From: Polaribacter sp. SA4-12
Lineage (GTDB): Bacteria > Bacteroidota > Bacteroidia > Flavobacteriales > Flavobacteriaceae
Assembly (NCBI RefSeq): GCF_002163675.1
Contig: NZ_CP019334.1
Location: 2,399,501-2,463,500, forward strand
Length of the DNA: 64,000 nt
Direction of reading: 5' to 3'
The notes beneath the pieces are model-generated. The model did no database searches and was not told the origin of the DNA. It saw nothing but the letters and a program-made list of their open reading frames with translations. The translations under genes and the position numbers were made by a program. This document shows positions 40,992 to 49,487 of this stretch, in pieces. The stretch's first letter is position 1, and the number at the start of each line of letters is the position of its first letter.

Positions 40992-41034
40992 CAAAGATAA
41001 AACCAAACTTAAATTTAATTTATGACAAAAATCA
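40992..41034 (-). promoter_or_regulatory. Crp/Fnr-type operator with -7 box, promoter of the 44-residue peptide gene
   Basis: TGAC-aaaa-ATCA at 41023-41034 is a weaker palindrome. A consensus TATCTTTG box lies at 40992-40999 on the minus strand. The fixed 36.5-bp spacing raises confidence in an otherwise poor half-site. Confidence 0.6.
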
Positions 41035-41039
41035 GTTTT

Positions 41040-42359
41040 CTAAAAATCTACATTTAAAATATCTCCACTTAGTTGTAAAAGTTGCAACTCTATTAACTTA
41101 GCATCAAACTTTGAGTTGTTTAAAACCGTTTTAGAATTGATTAAATTAATTTGAGCTTGTCTAAATTCTATTGATGTAACTCTTCCTAATTTATATCGTT
41201 CTTCTGTTCTCTCAAAATTATTTTGTGTGGTTAACACATTTGTTTCTTGTGCTTTTAGAATAAACAATTGGTTTTGATAATTATCCCAAGTATTCTTTAG
41301 GTTGTTTTCTATATTCAGTTTTTGTTGCTCTAATAGTATTTGCTGACTTTCTAATGCAATTTTTGCATTTGCAACTCTAGTTTTTGTATTTCCTCCATCA
41401 AATAAACTCCAAGATAAATTTAAACCTGCATTTAATCCATTAGAAGTTGCATTGGCTAAAAAGGATGTTGCAGGGTTCTCGCTTTTATTCCATCCATAAG
41501 ATGTAGAAAAACCTAAACTTGGCAAATAATTTGATTTGTTGATTTTAATATTAAATTCACTAATAGCAATATTCTTTTCGTTTTGTTTTAAGGTTATATT
41601 ATTGCTAATCGTTTTTTGTTGTAAATCTTTAAAATTCATCAATTTATTAAAATCCACCTCAGTTTCTACACTATATTTCACTTCCTTCTCTACCCCTAAA
41701 ATCACGTTTAAAGCACGTTTTGCATTTGACAATAATTGATTTGCATTTATTAAAGTGATGCGATCGTTATTTACATCTACTTCTGCATTTAACAATTCTA
41801 ATTTAGTAGATTGCCCATATTCATATTGATATTTTGCACGTTTTAATCTTGTTTTAGAAATTAATAAAGCTTCCTCTAAATTTTTAGCATTTTCAGACAA
41901 ACGAGCTATTTGAAAGTACACTGAAAATAATTGTAAATACGTGTTTTCAATGGTTGCTTTTGCTTGTAACTCAGATAAATTATACGTTTCTTTTAATTGC
42001 TGATAATTATACTTTCTCCCTAAGCCATCAAATAAGGTATAATTTAAATTTAAAGATGCATTGTACGATTTTGTCACAGCTCCATCTATACTTGTAGAGG
42101 TTCCATCTTGACGTGTAATTGTCTGATTATCGTTCTTATAATTTGCGCCAGATGAAGCAGAAACTGTTGGTAAAAAACCTGTGTTATAAATACTTTTATT
42201 GTTTTTTGCAACCTCTAAATTATTGTTTGCAATTTTAATTCCGAAGTTATTTTCTAAAGTTATTGCTAACGCATCTTTTTTAGTTAAAATCTCTTGTGAA
42301 ATCCCTTGTAAAGTCGATAATAAAACGACAATAGCTACACTTATTTTACTCAGTTTCAT
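41040..42359 (-). CDS. TolC-family outer-membrane channel of the MarR-controlled pump (439 aa)
   Basis: Signal peptide (KLSKISVAIVVLLSTLQGISQ), then the two-fold helical repeat of outer-membrane efflux proteins (ENTYLQLFSVYFQIARLSEN; IENNLKNTWDNYQNQLFILK) and the block LNLSWSLFDGGNT before the second repeat. The ATG at 42359 is chosen because it gives a normal signal peptide; it overlaps the 3' end of the RND permease gene by 14 bp. It is the last gene of the MarR-adaptor-permease-channel operon. Full length. Confidence 0.9.
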   Translation of the reverse strand: MKLSKISVAIVVLLSTLQGISQEILTKKDALAITLENNFGIKIANNNLEVAKNNKSIYNTGFLPTVSASSGANYKNDNQTITRQDGTSTSIDGAVTKSYNASLNLNYTLFDGLGRKYNYQQLKETYNLSELQAKATIENTYLQLFSVYFQIARLSENAKNLEEALLISKTRLKRAKYQYEYGQSTKLELLNAEVDVNNDRITLINANQLLSNAKRALNVILGVEKEVKYSVETEVDFNKLMNFKDLQQKTISNNITLKQNEKNIAISEFNIKINKSNYLPSLGFSTSYGWNKSENPATSFLANATSNGLNAGLNLSWSLFDGGNTKTRVANAKIALESQQILLEQQKLNIENNLKNTWDNYQNQLFILKAQETNVLTTQNNFERTEERYKLGRVTSIEFRQAQINLINSKTVLNNSKFDAKLIELQLLQLSGDILNVDF

Positions 42360-45300
42360 TTTCATCAAATTTAGATTCAATAATAGCTCTTTCTACTTCT
42401 TCCTTTGTAACATCTCTATCTGTTTTTAGCCATTTAATGCCGACTTTTACAGAGTTAGAAACAGACAATAATAAAGGCAACATAACCAAAGTTAAAACAG
42501 TAGCAATTGCAATTCCATAAGCAATAGAAATTGCCATCGGAATTAAAAATTGTGCTTGTCTACTTTTTTCTAATAATAAAGGTGCTAAACCTGCAATTGT
42601 TGTTAAAGAGGTTAAGAAAATAGCTCTAAAACGAGATTGACCTGCTCTTGTTAATGCATTATCATATTTCATTCCTTCTTTTAGATAACTATTAAATTTA
42701 CCTATTAAAACCAAGCCATCATTTACCATAATTCCTATCAAAGCAATGATTCCTAAAAATGATAAAATCCCTATTGGAAAGTTGTGGAAATAATGTCCCC
42801 AAACAACACCAATCATACTAAAAGGAATCATAACAATTAACAGAATTGGCTGACTGTAAGACCTAAAAGTAAATGCGATAACAATATAAATGAGCCCTAA
42901 AATTATCCAAATAACCCTACCAGCAGATTTCTGTACCTTTCCTGCTTCTCTATTCTGACCTTCATATAATGGAGTAACTGTTGGGTATTTAGAAAGTATT
43001 TCTGGCATTACGTTCGCCTTAATATCTTCTAATATATCTGTGGCACTTGTTTCTACATCTTTTAAATCTGATGAAATTTGAATTTCTCTTTTTCCTTTTA
43101 AGTGATTTATTGCGATATCTCCTCTTTCTATCGTATAATTTGCTATTTCAGAAAACGGAATTCTTATTCCATTTGGAGCAACAATTCTCATATCATCTAA
43201 ATTTTTAATAGAAGATCTGTCTTTTTTATCATAACGTACCCAAACTTTTATTTCATCTTGCCCACGTTGAAAACGTTGTGCTTGAAAACCAAAAAATCCA
43301 TACCTAATTTGAGACATTATCGTTTGCAAATTCAAACCTAATAAATATGCATTGTCTTTTAAAGTAATTTTTATTTCTTTAATTCCTGCAGGATCATTAT
43401 CAGTAATATCTTTTAAAAGCTCATTGTTTTCTAAAACTAATTTTAACTCTTCTTTAGCTGCTTTTAACTCTTTAATATTATTCCCTAATAAAGAAACAGC
43501 TACAGGACTTCCTCCAAAATTACCTCCAGAACCAAAAATTAAACTTTCTGCTCCATACACTTTCCCTACTTTCTCTCTAATAGAATTTGTAATTTCTGAT
43601 GATGAAAAATCTCTAGCTTCTCCTGGTAATAAATTTACTGTTAACGTTCCATTTGCACTTCCTGGACCAACTCTTTTAATTACATTCTGAACAACTTCTT
43701 GATCTCCGGATTGTTTCTCTGTAAATTCTGCATTTGTTAACCAAACTTTTTCTTCAATAAATGAAATAATAGAATCTGTAATTTTCTCATTAGTACCTTG
43801 AGGCATGTTTAAAGTAACCTGAACTCTATCACTAGCAATTCTTGGAAAAAATGAAGTTTTAACAACACCTGCATCTACAGCTAGTTTGCTAAATATTAAA
43901 ATAGCAATAGGGATTGAAAATGCAAATATTTTATTTTTTAAAGAAAATTTTAAAAATGGAACATAGTAATTATCTCTTAATTTACACAAGCCAATATCTG
44001 CTATTTTGTTTACTTTATTAAAAAAAGCGTCAATTGCATTCTTCTTTTTCTCTTCACCTTTTTCTAGTCTTTTTCTATCTAAAGCTTTAGAATGTGCAAT
44101 GTGAGCAGGTAAGATTATTAAGGCTTCAATTAAAGAAACAGATAATGTTAGCAATACAATTGTAGAAACTTCACCAAAGAAACTTCCTATTCTACCATCA
44201 ACAAAAAAGAACGTAGAAAATGCAATAATAGTTGTTAAAATAGCAGAGACAATTGGTGGAATCACTTCCATTGTACCATCTATAGCTGCTTGTATCTTCG
44301 TTTTTCCTAAATCGTAGTAATGATGATAAATATTTTCTCCAATCACAATTCCATCATCAACCAAAATACCAATAACTATAATCATCCCAAAAAGTGACAA
44401 TACATTAATTGTTACATCAAATTGTGCGGCAAAAATAAACATCCCAAAAAATGCAATTGGCAACCCAAAAGCAACCCAAATTGCCAAACGAAGGTTTAAA
44501 AATAAAGCTAAAAAGAAAAGGACTAATAGAATACCTACAATACCATTTTCTATTAATAATTTTGTTCTACCATTTAATGTTATAGAAGCATCACTAGAAA
44601 CATTTAATTGAACATTTTGTTGTTCTTGATTAAATTTATGAATATAATCTTTAATTTTTTCTGCGGATGAAACTAAATCTTCATTATTTGTATTACTTAC
44701 CGTAATGTTAATTGCTAAATTGCCATTATAATACAATCTATCTGGGTTTTCTGACCAGATATCTTTAACACTAGCAATATCTTTTAATCTAATAATTGTT
44801 CCATTGGGTTCCGTTCTTACAATTAAATTTTGTAGTTCAACACCATAATAAGAACGATTACTAGCTCTAATTAAATAATCTTCTTGAGCCGTTTTAATAT
44901 TACCACCTGTAATTAATAAATTAGAATTTCTAATGGCTGTTGCAACCTCTTCAAAAGATAAATTATAAGCTCTTAAATTATTTTCTCTTACAGCAATTTC
45001 AATTTCTTCGTCTGGAAAACCAGAAAGCGCAACTTGAGAAATACCATCTATACTTCTAATATCATTTTCTACTTTTCTAGCATATTGTTTTAGAGATTTA
45101 AGTGAAATATTCTCTCCACTTACTGTAAAACTGATCGTTGGTCTAACAGTTTCTACTTTTGCAATTACAGCGGGTTCCATGCCTGAAGGAAAAGAAGGAA
45201 CTCTATCTACTGCATTTTTTACATCAGACAAAACAACATCAATGTTTTTACCTTTTTCTACCTCCACATTTACACTTGCAGAGTTTTCTCTAGATACAGA

Positions 45301-45546
45301 TGTTACTCTTTCTACACCAACAATTCCTTTTAAATTATCTTCAATTTTTAAAACAACACCTTCTTCCATTTCTTGAGGAGAAGCTCCAGGATACGCTAAA
45401 CTTATTCTAATTAATTGAGAGTCTACTAAAGGAAAAAAGGAAGATTTCATGCTTAACGCACCAACCAATCCAAAAGCAATAAATGCAATAATAATTACAT
45501 TTACTGCAACAGGATATTTTATAAAATATGTGATTATTTTTTTCAT
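42346..45546 (-). CDS. RND efflux permease of the MarR-controlled operon (1066 aa)
   Basis: Same class as the pump at 7112-10306, with about 12 helices and two large periplasmic loops. The proton-relay Asp pair lies in IGILVDDGIVIGEN. The N-terminus (FIKYPVAVNVIIIAFIAFG) and the motif LAYPGASPQEMEE are typical of HAE1-type pumps. The C-terminal tail after the last helix is about 40 residues and charged. It works with the adaptor (45551-46666) and the TolC-like channel (41040). Hydrophobic-drug export is the usual role, with the substrate not readable here. Confidence 0.92.
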   Translation of the reverse strand: MKKIITYFIKYPVAVNVIIIAFIAFGLVGALSMKSSFFPLVDSQLIRISLAYPGASPQEMEEGVVLKIEDNLKGIVGVERVTSVSRENSASVNVEVEKGKNIDVVLSDVKNAVDRVPSFPSGMEPAVIAKVETVRPTISFTVSGENISLKSLKQYARKVENDIRSIDGISQVALSGFPDEEIEIAVRENNLRAYNLSFEEVATAIRNSNLLITGGNIKTAQEDYLIRASNRSYYGVELQNLIVRTEPNGTIIRLKDIASVKDIWSENPDRLYYNGNLAINITVSNTNNEDLVSSAEKIKDYIHKFNQEQQNVQLNVSSDASITLNGRTKLLIENGIVGILLVLFFLALFLNLRLAIWVAFGLPIAFFGMFIFAAQFDVTINVLSLFGMIIVIGILVDDGIVIGENIYHHYYDLGKTKIQAAIDGTMEVIPPIVSAILTTIIAFSTFFFVDGRIGSFFGEVSTIVLLTLSVSLIEALIILPAHIAHSKALDRKRLEKGEEKKKNAIDAFFNKVNKIADIGLCKLRDNYYVPFLKFSLKNKIFAFSIPIAILIFSKLAVDAGVVKTSFFPRIASDRVQVTLNMPQGTNEKITDSIISFIEEKVWLTNAEFTEKQSGDQEVVQNVIKRVGPGSANGTLTVNLLPGEARDFSSSEITNSIREKVGKVYGAESLIFGSGGNFGGSPVAVSLLGNNIKELKAAKEELKLVLENNELLKDITDNDPAGIKEIKITLKDNAYLLGLNLQTIMSQIRYGFFGFQAQRFQRGQDEIKVWVRYDKKDRSSIKNLDDMRIVAPNGIRIPFSEIANYTIERGDIAINHLKGKREIQISSDLKDVETSATDILEDIKANVMPEILSKYPTVTPLYEGQNREAGKVQKSAGRVIWIILGLIYIVIAFTFRSYSQPILLIVMIPFSMIGVVWGHYFHNFPIGILSFLGIIALIGIMVNDGLVLIGKFNSYLKEGMKYDNALTRAGQSRFRAIFLTSLTTIAGLAPLLLEKSRQAQFLIPMAISIAYGIAIATVLTLVMLPLLLSVSNSVKVGIKWLKTDRDVTKEEVERAIIESKFDENETE

Positions 45547-45550
45547 TTGG

Positions 45551-46666
45551 CTACTTCTTTTTGTTGGTTTTTACAATCATTCCATCAAAAGCACCTGGTA
45601 AAGTTTGTGTTAAAATCTTATCATTATTATTTAATCCTTTTATGACAACTTTTTCTGCGCCAAAATAAACAGGATTTACTTCTTTCAACTTTAAAATACT
45701 ATCATTTTCTAAAATGTAAACAGCGTTATTATCTACCAATAATTTTCTAGAAATTTCTATTGCATTACTTTCTGATTTTGCAACCAAATTAGCTTCCAAA
45801 AACATTCCTTCTTTTAAATCTGGATGTTTTACATCTATAAATGCTTTTATAGTTTGAGAAACTTGATCTACTTTTCCGTTGACACGAACAACTTTTCCTG
45901 AATAGGTTTTTGTTTTTTCTGAATTTGATAACTTAACCGTATTACCAACTTTTAAGAAACCTGCAAATTCAGAATTTATAGAAACTTCCATTTCGTAAAT
46001 ACTAGCATCTATAAATTCGCCTAATTTCTGACCAACTCTCACTAAAGTTCCTGGGCTCACTAAAGCTTCTGTAAGAATACCAGAAAAAGGAGCTCTAATT
46101 TGATGTTTAGACAAACGAACCTCTAAATTTTTAACATTATAATATGCAGTTAAAATCCCTCTACCTGAAATAAAGTATTTTTCTTTGTCTGATGAAAAAC
46201 TTGGCAACTTAGGCGTTGGTTTATTCATATCAAAACCTTGTAAAAAAAGTTTCCATTTTTTAAATTGATTTGGATAATCTAAACGTAAATCTGGTAAAAC
46301 AGCCGTTACTAAATTGTATAAGACACTTTTTTGAGATTGCAATCCGGCCAAAAACTCATCACTATTTAGGCTTAATAAGGTTTCTCCTTTATAGTAATTT
46401 GATCCTGTTTTAAAAGATTTTCTAGAAGGTTTTAAGATTCCTTGAACTTCAGAAAAAATTTCAATTTTATTTTTTGCAATCAAGTTTCCACTTGCAGACA
46501 GAACAATAGGGACATCGCCATTTTCTATATTCTCTACAAATACAGTTTTTATTTGCTTATTGAATTTAGGTCTAGGCTTTTGGTTTTTATCAATTAAATA
46601 ATTTCCTAAAAATATTGCTCCAACAATAGTTAAAACTCCAAGAATAGCTAGTATTGTATTTCTCAT
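45551..46666 (-). CDS. RND efflux periplasmic adaptor (371 aa)
   Basis: One N-terminal transmembrane anchor (ILAILGVLTIVGAIFLGNYL) rather than a lipobox, then a first lipoyl half (GILKPSRKSFKTGSNYYKGE), a helical hairpin shorter than usual (about residues 110-150, with an unusual Pro-rich stretch DMNKPTPKLPSF) and a second lipoyl half (IRAPFSGILTEALVSPGTLV). Barrel and membrane-proximal domains complete the family order. It is encoded between the MarR gene (10 bp upstream) and the permease. Confidence 0.9.
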   Translation of the reverse strand: MRNTILAILGVLTIVGAIFLGNYLIDKNQKPRPKFNKQIKTVFVENIENGDVPIVLSASGNLIAKNKIEIFSEVQGILKPSRKSFKTGSNYYKGETLLSLNSDEFLAGLQSQKSVLYNLVTAVLPDLRLDYPNQFKKWKLFLQGFDMNKPTPKLPSFSSDKEKYFISGRGILTAYYNVKNLEVRLSKHQIRAPFSGILTEALVSPGTLVRVGQKLGEFIDASIYEMEVSINSEFAGFLKVGNTVKLSNSEKTKTYSGKVVRVNGKVDQVSQTIKAFIDVKHPDLKEGMFLEANLVAKSESNAIEISRKLLVDNNAVYILENDSILKLKEVNPVYFGAEKVVIKGLNNNDKILTQTLPGAFDGMIVKTNKKK

Positions 46667-46676
46667 GTATGGTTTA

Positions 46677-47141
46677 TTAAATATGTTCTGCTTTTATGCA
46701 AAAATTAGTTTGTATTTTTTTAAATATTTTTATTATTTGTTGTTTCTCTTCTAAGGAAATATTTTGTTCCATAGTTGCTATTAAATTATGAATAACAGGT
46801 TTCGTTTTCTCAAATATCTCTTTTCCGAATTCAGTTAAGTATACATTTTTAATACGCTTATCTTCTTTACTCTGTTTTCTAAAAATATAATTCTTCTTCT
46901 CCATTTTAGTCAATAAACGGGTTAAAGAGGATTTATTTCTCAATGTTAAAAAAGCCAATTCATTTTGATTTAAACCATCTTGATCATGTAACTTCTTTAA
47001 AACAATCATTTGTTCTTTTGTAAGATCTAGGTTTTTTGATTTAAATGATTCTTGAAAAAAATAATCAACCAACTTCCCTGTTTTCCCTAACCAAGGTCCA
47101 ATGGAATTTTCAAAATCGATATTTGTATTGTCTTTTTTCAC
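46677..47141 (-). CDS. MarR-family transcriptional regulator (154 aa)
   Basis: The winged helix lies at about residues 45-115: EQMIVLKKLHDQDGLNQNELA, then RNKSSLTRLLTKMEKKNYIFRKQSKEDKR, with the Asp-x-Arg wing (KEDKRIKN) typical of MarR. Helices at both ends make the dimer interface. The start is GTG at 47141, only six bases beyond a TAATTTTG -7 box (47147-47154), so the transcript may be leaderless. It heads the RND operon and should repress it through the palindrome at 47159-47198. Confidence 0.88.
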   Translation of the reverse strand: MKKDNTNIDFENSIGPWLGKTGKLVDYFFQESFKSKNLDLTKEQMIVLKKLHDQDGLNQNELAFLTLRNKSSLTRLLTKMEKKNYIFRKQSKEDKRIKNVYLTEFGKEIFEKTKPVIHNLIATMEQNISLEEKQQIIKIFKKIQTNFCIKAEHI

Positions 47142-47146
47142 TTTTG

Positions 47147-47198
47147 CAAAATTAACTAAAAACTTTAATTAGTTGCACGCGCAACTAATTAAAGTTTT
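47147..47198 (-). promoter_or_regulatory. MarR-operon promoter with 40-bp palindromic operator
   Basis: Perfect 18-bp arms at 47159-47176 and 47181-47198 surround ACGC; the core is TTAGTTGC-acgc-GCAACTAA. A TAATTTTG -7 box lies at 47147-47154 on the minus strand. The palindrome covers the -33 region, as expected for MarR repression. Confidence 0.8.
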
Positions 47199-47231
47199 CT
47201 TAAATAAAACATAATCTTATTTAAGAAAATA

Positions 47232-47279
47232 TGGTAAACCTTAACCTTCATAATTAGCTTGCTAGCAGCAAGTTTACCA
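47232..47279. other. Nested inverted repeat upstream of the metallophosphoesterase
   Basis: TGGTAAAC at 47232-47239 pairs with GTTTACCA at 47272-47279, and CTTGCT-agc-AGCAAG lies at 47258-47272 within it. There is no T-run, so it is not a simple terminator. The role is unknown. Confidence 0.4.
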
Positions 47280-47401
47280 ATTACAGGAACTTTTTTATGG
47301 TATAGTAGAACTTATAAAAAGAAAAATTAGCATTATCTTATAAAACTAAAATTTCTCAAATCACTTTTTTTTAGCATCTTTATGATTACTAAAAAAAGTA
47401 A

Positions 47402-48295
47402 ATGTCATCTAATAAAAGAATATCTCGTGCTTTTAAAAATGCGAAAAGGATTTGTTTTAATGCAGATTCTAAATTCGTGTTTTTTAGCGATTCTCATAGA
47501 GGAGACAATGGTTTTGCTGATGATTTTGCTCGTAACAGAAACATGTTTAAACATGCTTTAGAGCATTATTACAACAATGACTTTACCTATATTGAGCTAG
47601 GTGATGGTGATGAACTTTGGGAAAACAGAAATTTTAGCAGAATTTTTAGTGCCAATAAACATATTTATTTGTGGCTTAAAAAGTTTCATAAAAAAAACCG
47701 ATTGCACTTCATTTGGGGAAATCATGACATGAAATATAAAAATCCAACTGCAATTCGTAAGAACTTACACTATTATTTCGACTCTGTAACAAACTCGAAG
47801 AAAGAGCTACTAATAGGTGCATCCTTTTCTGAAGCAATTGTTTTAGAAGATGAAAATACAGGAAAAGGAATTTTTCTGTTACACGGGCATCAAGCAGATT
47901 GGTTTAATTATGTTTGTTGGCGATTTAGTAGTTTCTTGGTAAAAATATTATGGAAACCTTTACAAATATTAGGATTTTCTGACCCAACAAGTCCTGCTCA
48001 AAACTTTAAAGAACGTATAAAAGTTGAGCATAAATTAGAAAAATGGATTCAAGAAAATAATAATCAAATGATGATTACAGGTCATACACACAGACCACGT
48101 TTTCCTGGTAAAAGTGAAATTCCTTTTTTTAATGATGGAAGTTGTGTACATCCAAGATCTATTACAGGTATAGAAATTGAAAACAATGAAATTTGTTTAA
48201 TAAAATGGCATATTATTACTCAAGAAAACGGAACTATGCAAATTAAAAGAACCCTTTTAGAAGGTCCAGAAAACTTAACACATTATATGAATTAA
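47402..48295 (+). CDS. Calcineurin-like metallophosphoesterase (297 aa)
   Basis: The five metal-binding blocks are visible in order: FFSDSHRGD, ELGDGDELWE, FIWGNHDMKY, FLLHGHQADW and ITGHTHRPRF. The long insert between blocks 3 and 4 and the FNDGSCVHPRS tail are of the type seen in LpxH-like and other UDP-diacylglucosamine-related phosphoesterases, but the catalytic target cannot be fixed. It is a soluble protein of normal length. It opens a three-gene plus-strand run with an acetyltransferase and TesB. Confidence 0.85.
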   Translation: MSSNKRISRAFKNAKRICFNADSKFVFFSDSHRGDNGFADDFARNRNMFKHALEHYYNNDFTYIELGDGDELWENRNFSRIFSANKHIYLWLKKFHKKNRLHFIWGNHDMKYKNPTAIRKNLHYYFDSVTNSKKELLIGASFSEAIVLEDENTGKGIFLLHGHQADWFNYVCWRFSSFLVKILWKPLQILGFSDPTSPAQNFKERIKVEHKLEKWIQENNNQMMITGHTHRPRFPGKSEIPFFNDGSCVHPRSITGIEIENNEICLIKWHIITQENGTMQIKRTLLEGPENLTHYMN

Positions 48296-48296
48296 T

Positions 48297-49487
48297 TTGA
48301 TCTGTTGTACAAACACAAATACCGCATTATTTTTCTCTTCTATAGATGAAATTCCTTCTCAAACTTGGGAAGATTTAGGCTGCACAAAAAACATCTATTT
48401 TCATCCAAATTTTTTAAAATCCGTAGAAAAAAATCACCCTAAAATAATCTTTTCTTATATTGTTTTGGTTGATAAAAAGAATAAACCTACAGCTTTTGCA
48501 AGTTTAAAAATTATTGATTTTTATCTAAATTCAATTAAAAATGATTTAGAATTTTTAAAAGATATTGGTAGAAAACTACATGTATTTCCTGATAAAAAAC
48601 CATTAAAACTATTAATCTGTGGCAACACTTTTGTGACCGGAGAACATGGCGTTTTTATAAAAGAAAATCAGGATAAAAAAGCGATCATAAAAGAACTCGC
48701 AGAAAGCCTTAATCATTTTGTAAATTCTGATAAAAAACTAAAAAAACAAATTGATGCTTTTTTACTGAAAGACTTTGCTAAAGAATCGTTATTTATTACA
48801 GATGAATTAAAAGATTTTAAATATCATACTTTTTCTGTAGAACCTAATATGCAGCTTCAATTACACGATAGTTGGCAAAATTTTGATAATTATTTAGCAT
48901 CAATGAAAACGAAGTTTCGTGTAAAAGCAAAAAAAGCTTTTAAGCAAAGTGTAAACATTCGTATTGAAGAAGTTACTTTAAAAAACATTGACCAAAAGTT
49001 ACCTGAAATGACAGCTTTGTATGAAAAAGTTGCTTTGAATGCAGCATTTAATTTAGGTACTTTTAATTTAGAAACATACAGAGATTTAAAAGAGAAATTT
49101 GGTGATGATTATATCTTAAAATCGTATTGGTTAGATGATAAAATCGTCGGTTTCATTTCTGGTATTATCAACAAAAAATCTTTAGACGCACACTTTGTAG
49201 GTATTGATTATCAGCTAAACAGAGAATATGCAATTTACCAGAGAATGTTGTATGATTACATTGAAATTGCCATCAGCAAAAATCTAAAAATCATTAATTT
49301 TGGTAGAACTGCTAGCGAAATAAAAAGTTCTGTTGGTGCAATTCCTCAAGATTTAACCATGTATCTTCGTCATAAGAAAACGATTACAAATAAAATTTTA
49401 AAGTTATTTTTACAACGAGTTCAACCAACTCCTTTTCAACAAAAATTTCCATTTAAAACTATAGAAATCAGGCATGAAAAACAGTAA
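48297..49487 (+). CDS. FemAB/GNAT-like acyltransferase (396 aa)
   Basis: The frame opens with TTG at 48297, one base after the stop of the phosphoesterase gene. The second half has a GNAT-type core: LPEMTALYEKVALNA, IVGFISGIINKKSLDAHFVGIDY and LNREYAIYQRMLYDYIEIAI, ending in KIINFGRTASEIKSSVGA. The arrangement is that of FemAB/BioF2-like acyltransferases acting on lipids or peptides. The last 14 bp overlap the thioesterase gene. A link to outer-membrane lipid or peptide modification is possible but unproven. Confidence 0.65.
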   Translation: MICCTNTNTALFFSSIDEIPSQTWEDLGCTKNIYFHPNFLKSVEKNHPKIIFSYIVLVDKKNKPTAFASLKIIDFYLNSIKNDLEFLKDIGRKLHVFPDKKPLKLLICGNTFVTGEHGVFIKENQDKKAIIKELAESLNHFVNSDKKLKKQIDAFLLKDFAKESLFITDELKDFKYHTFSVEPNMQLQLHDSWQNFDNYLASMKTKFRVKAKKAFKQSVNIRIEEVTLKNIDQKLPEMTALYEKVALNAAFNLGTFNLETYRDLKEKFGDDYILKSYWLDDKIVGFISGIINKKSLDAHFVGIDYQLNREYAIYQRMLYDYIEIAISKNLKIINFGRTASEIKSSVGAIPQDLTMYLRHKKTITNKILKLFLQRVQPTPFQQKFPFKTIEIRHEKQ

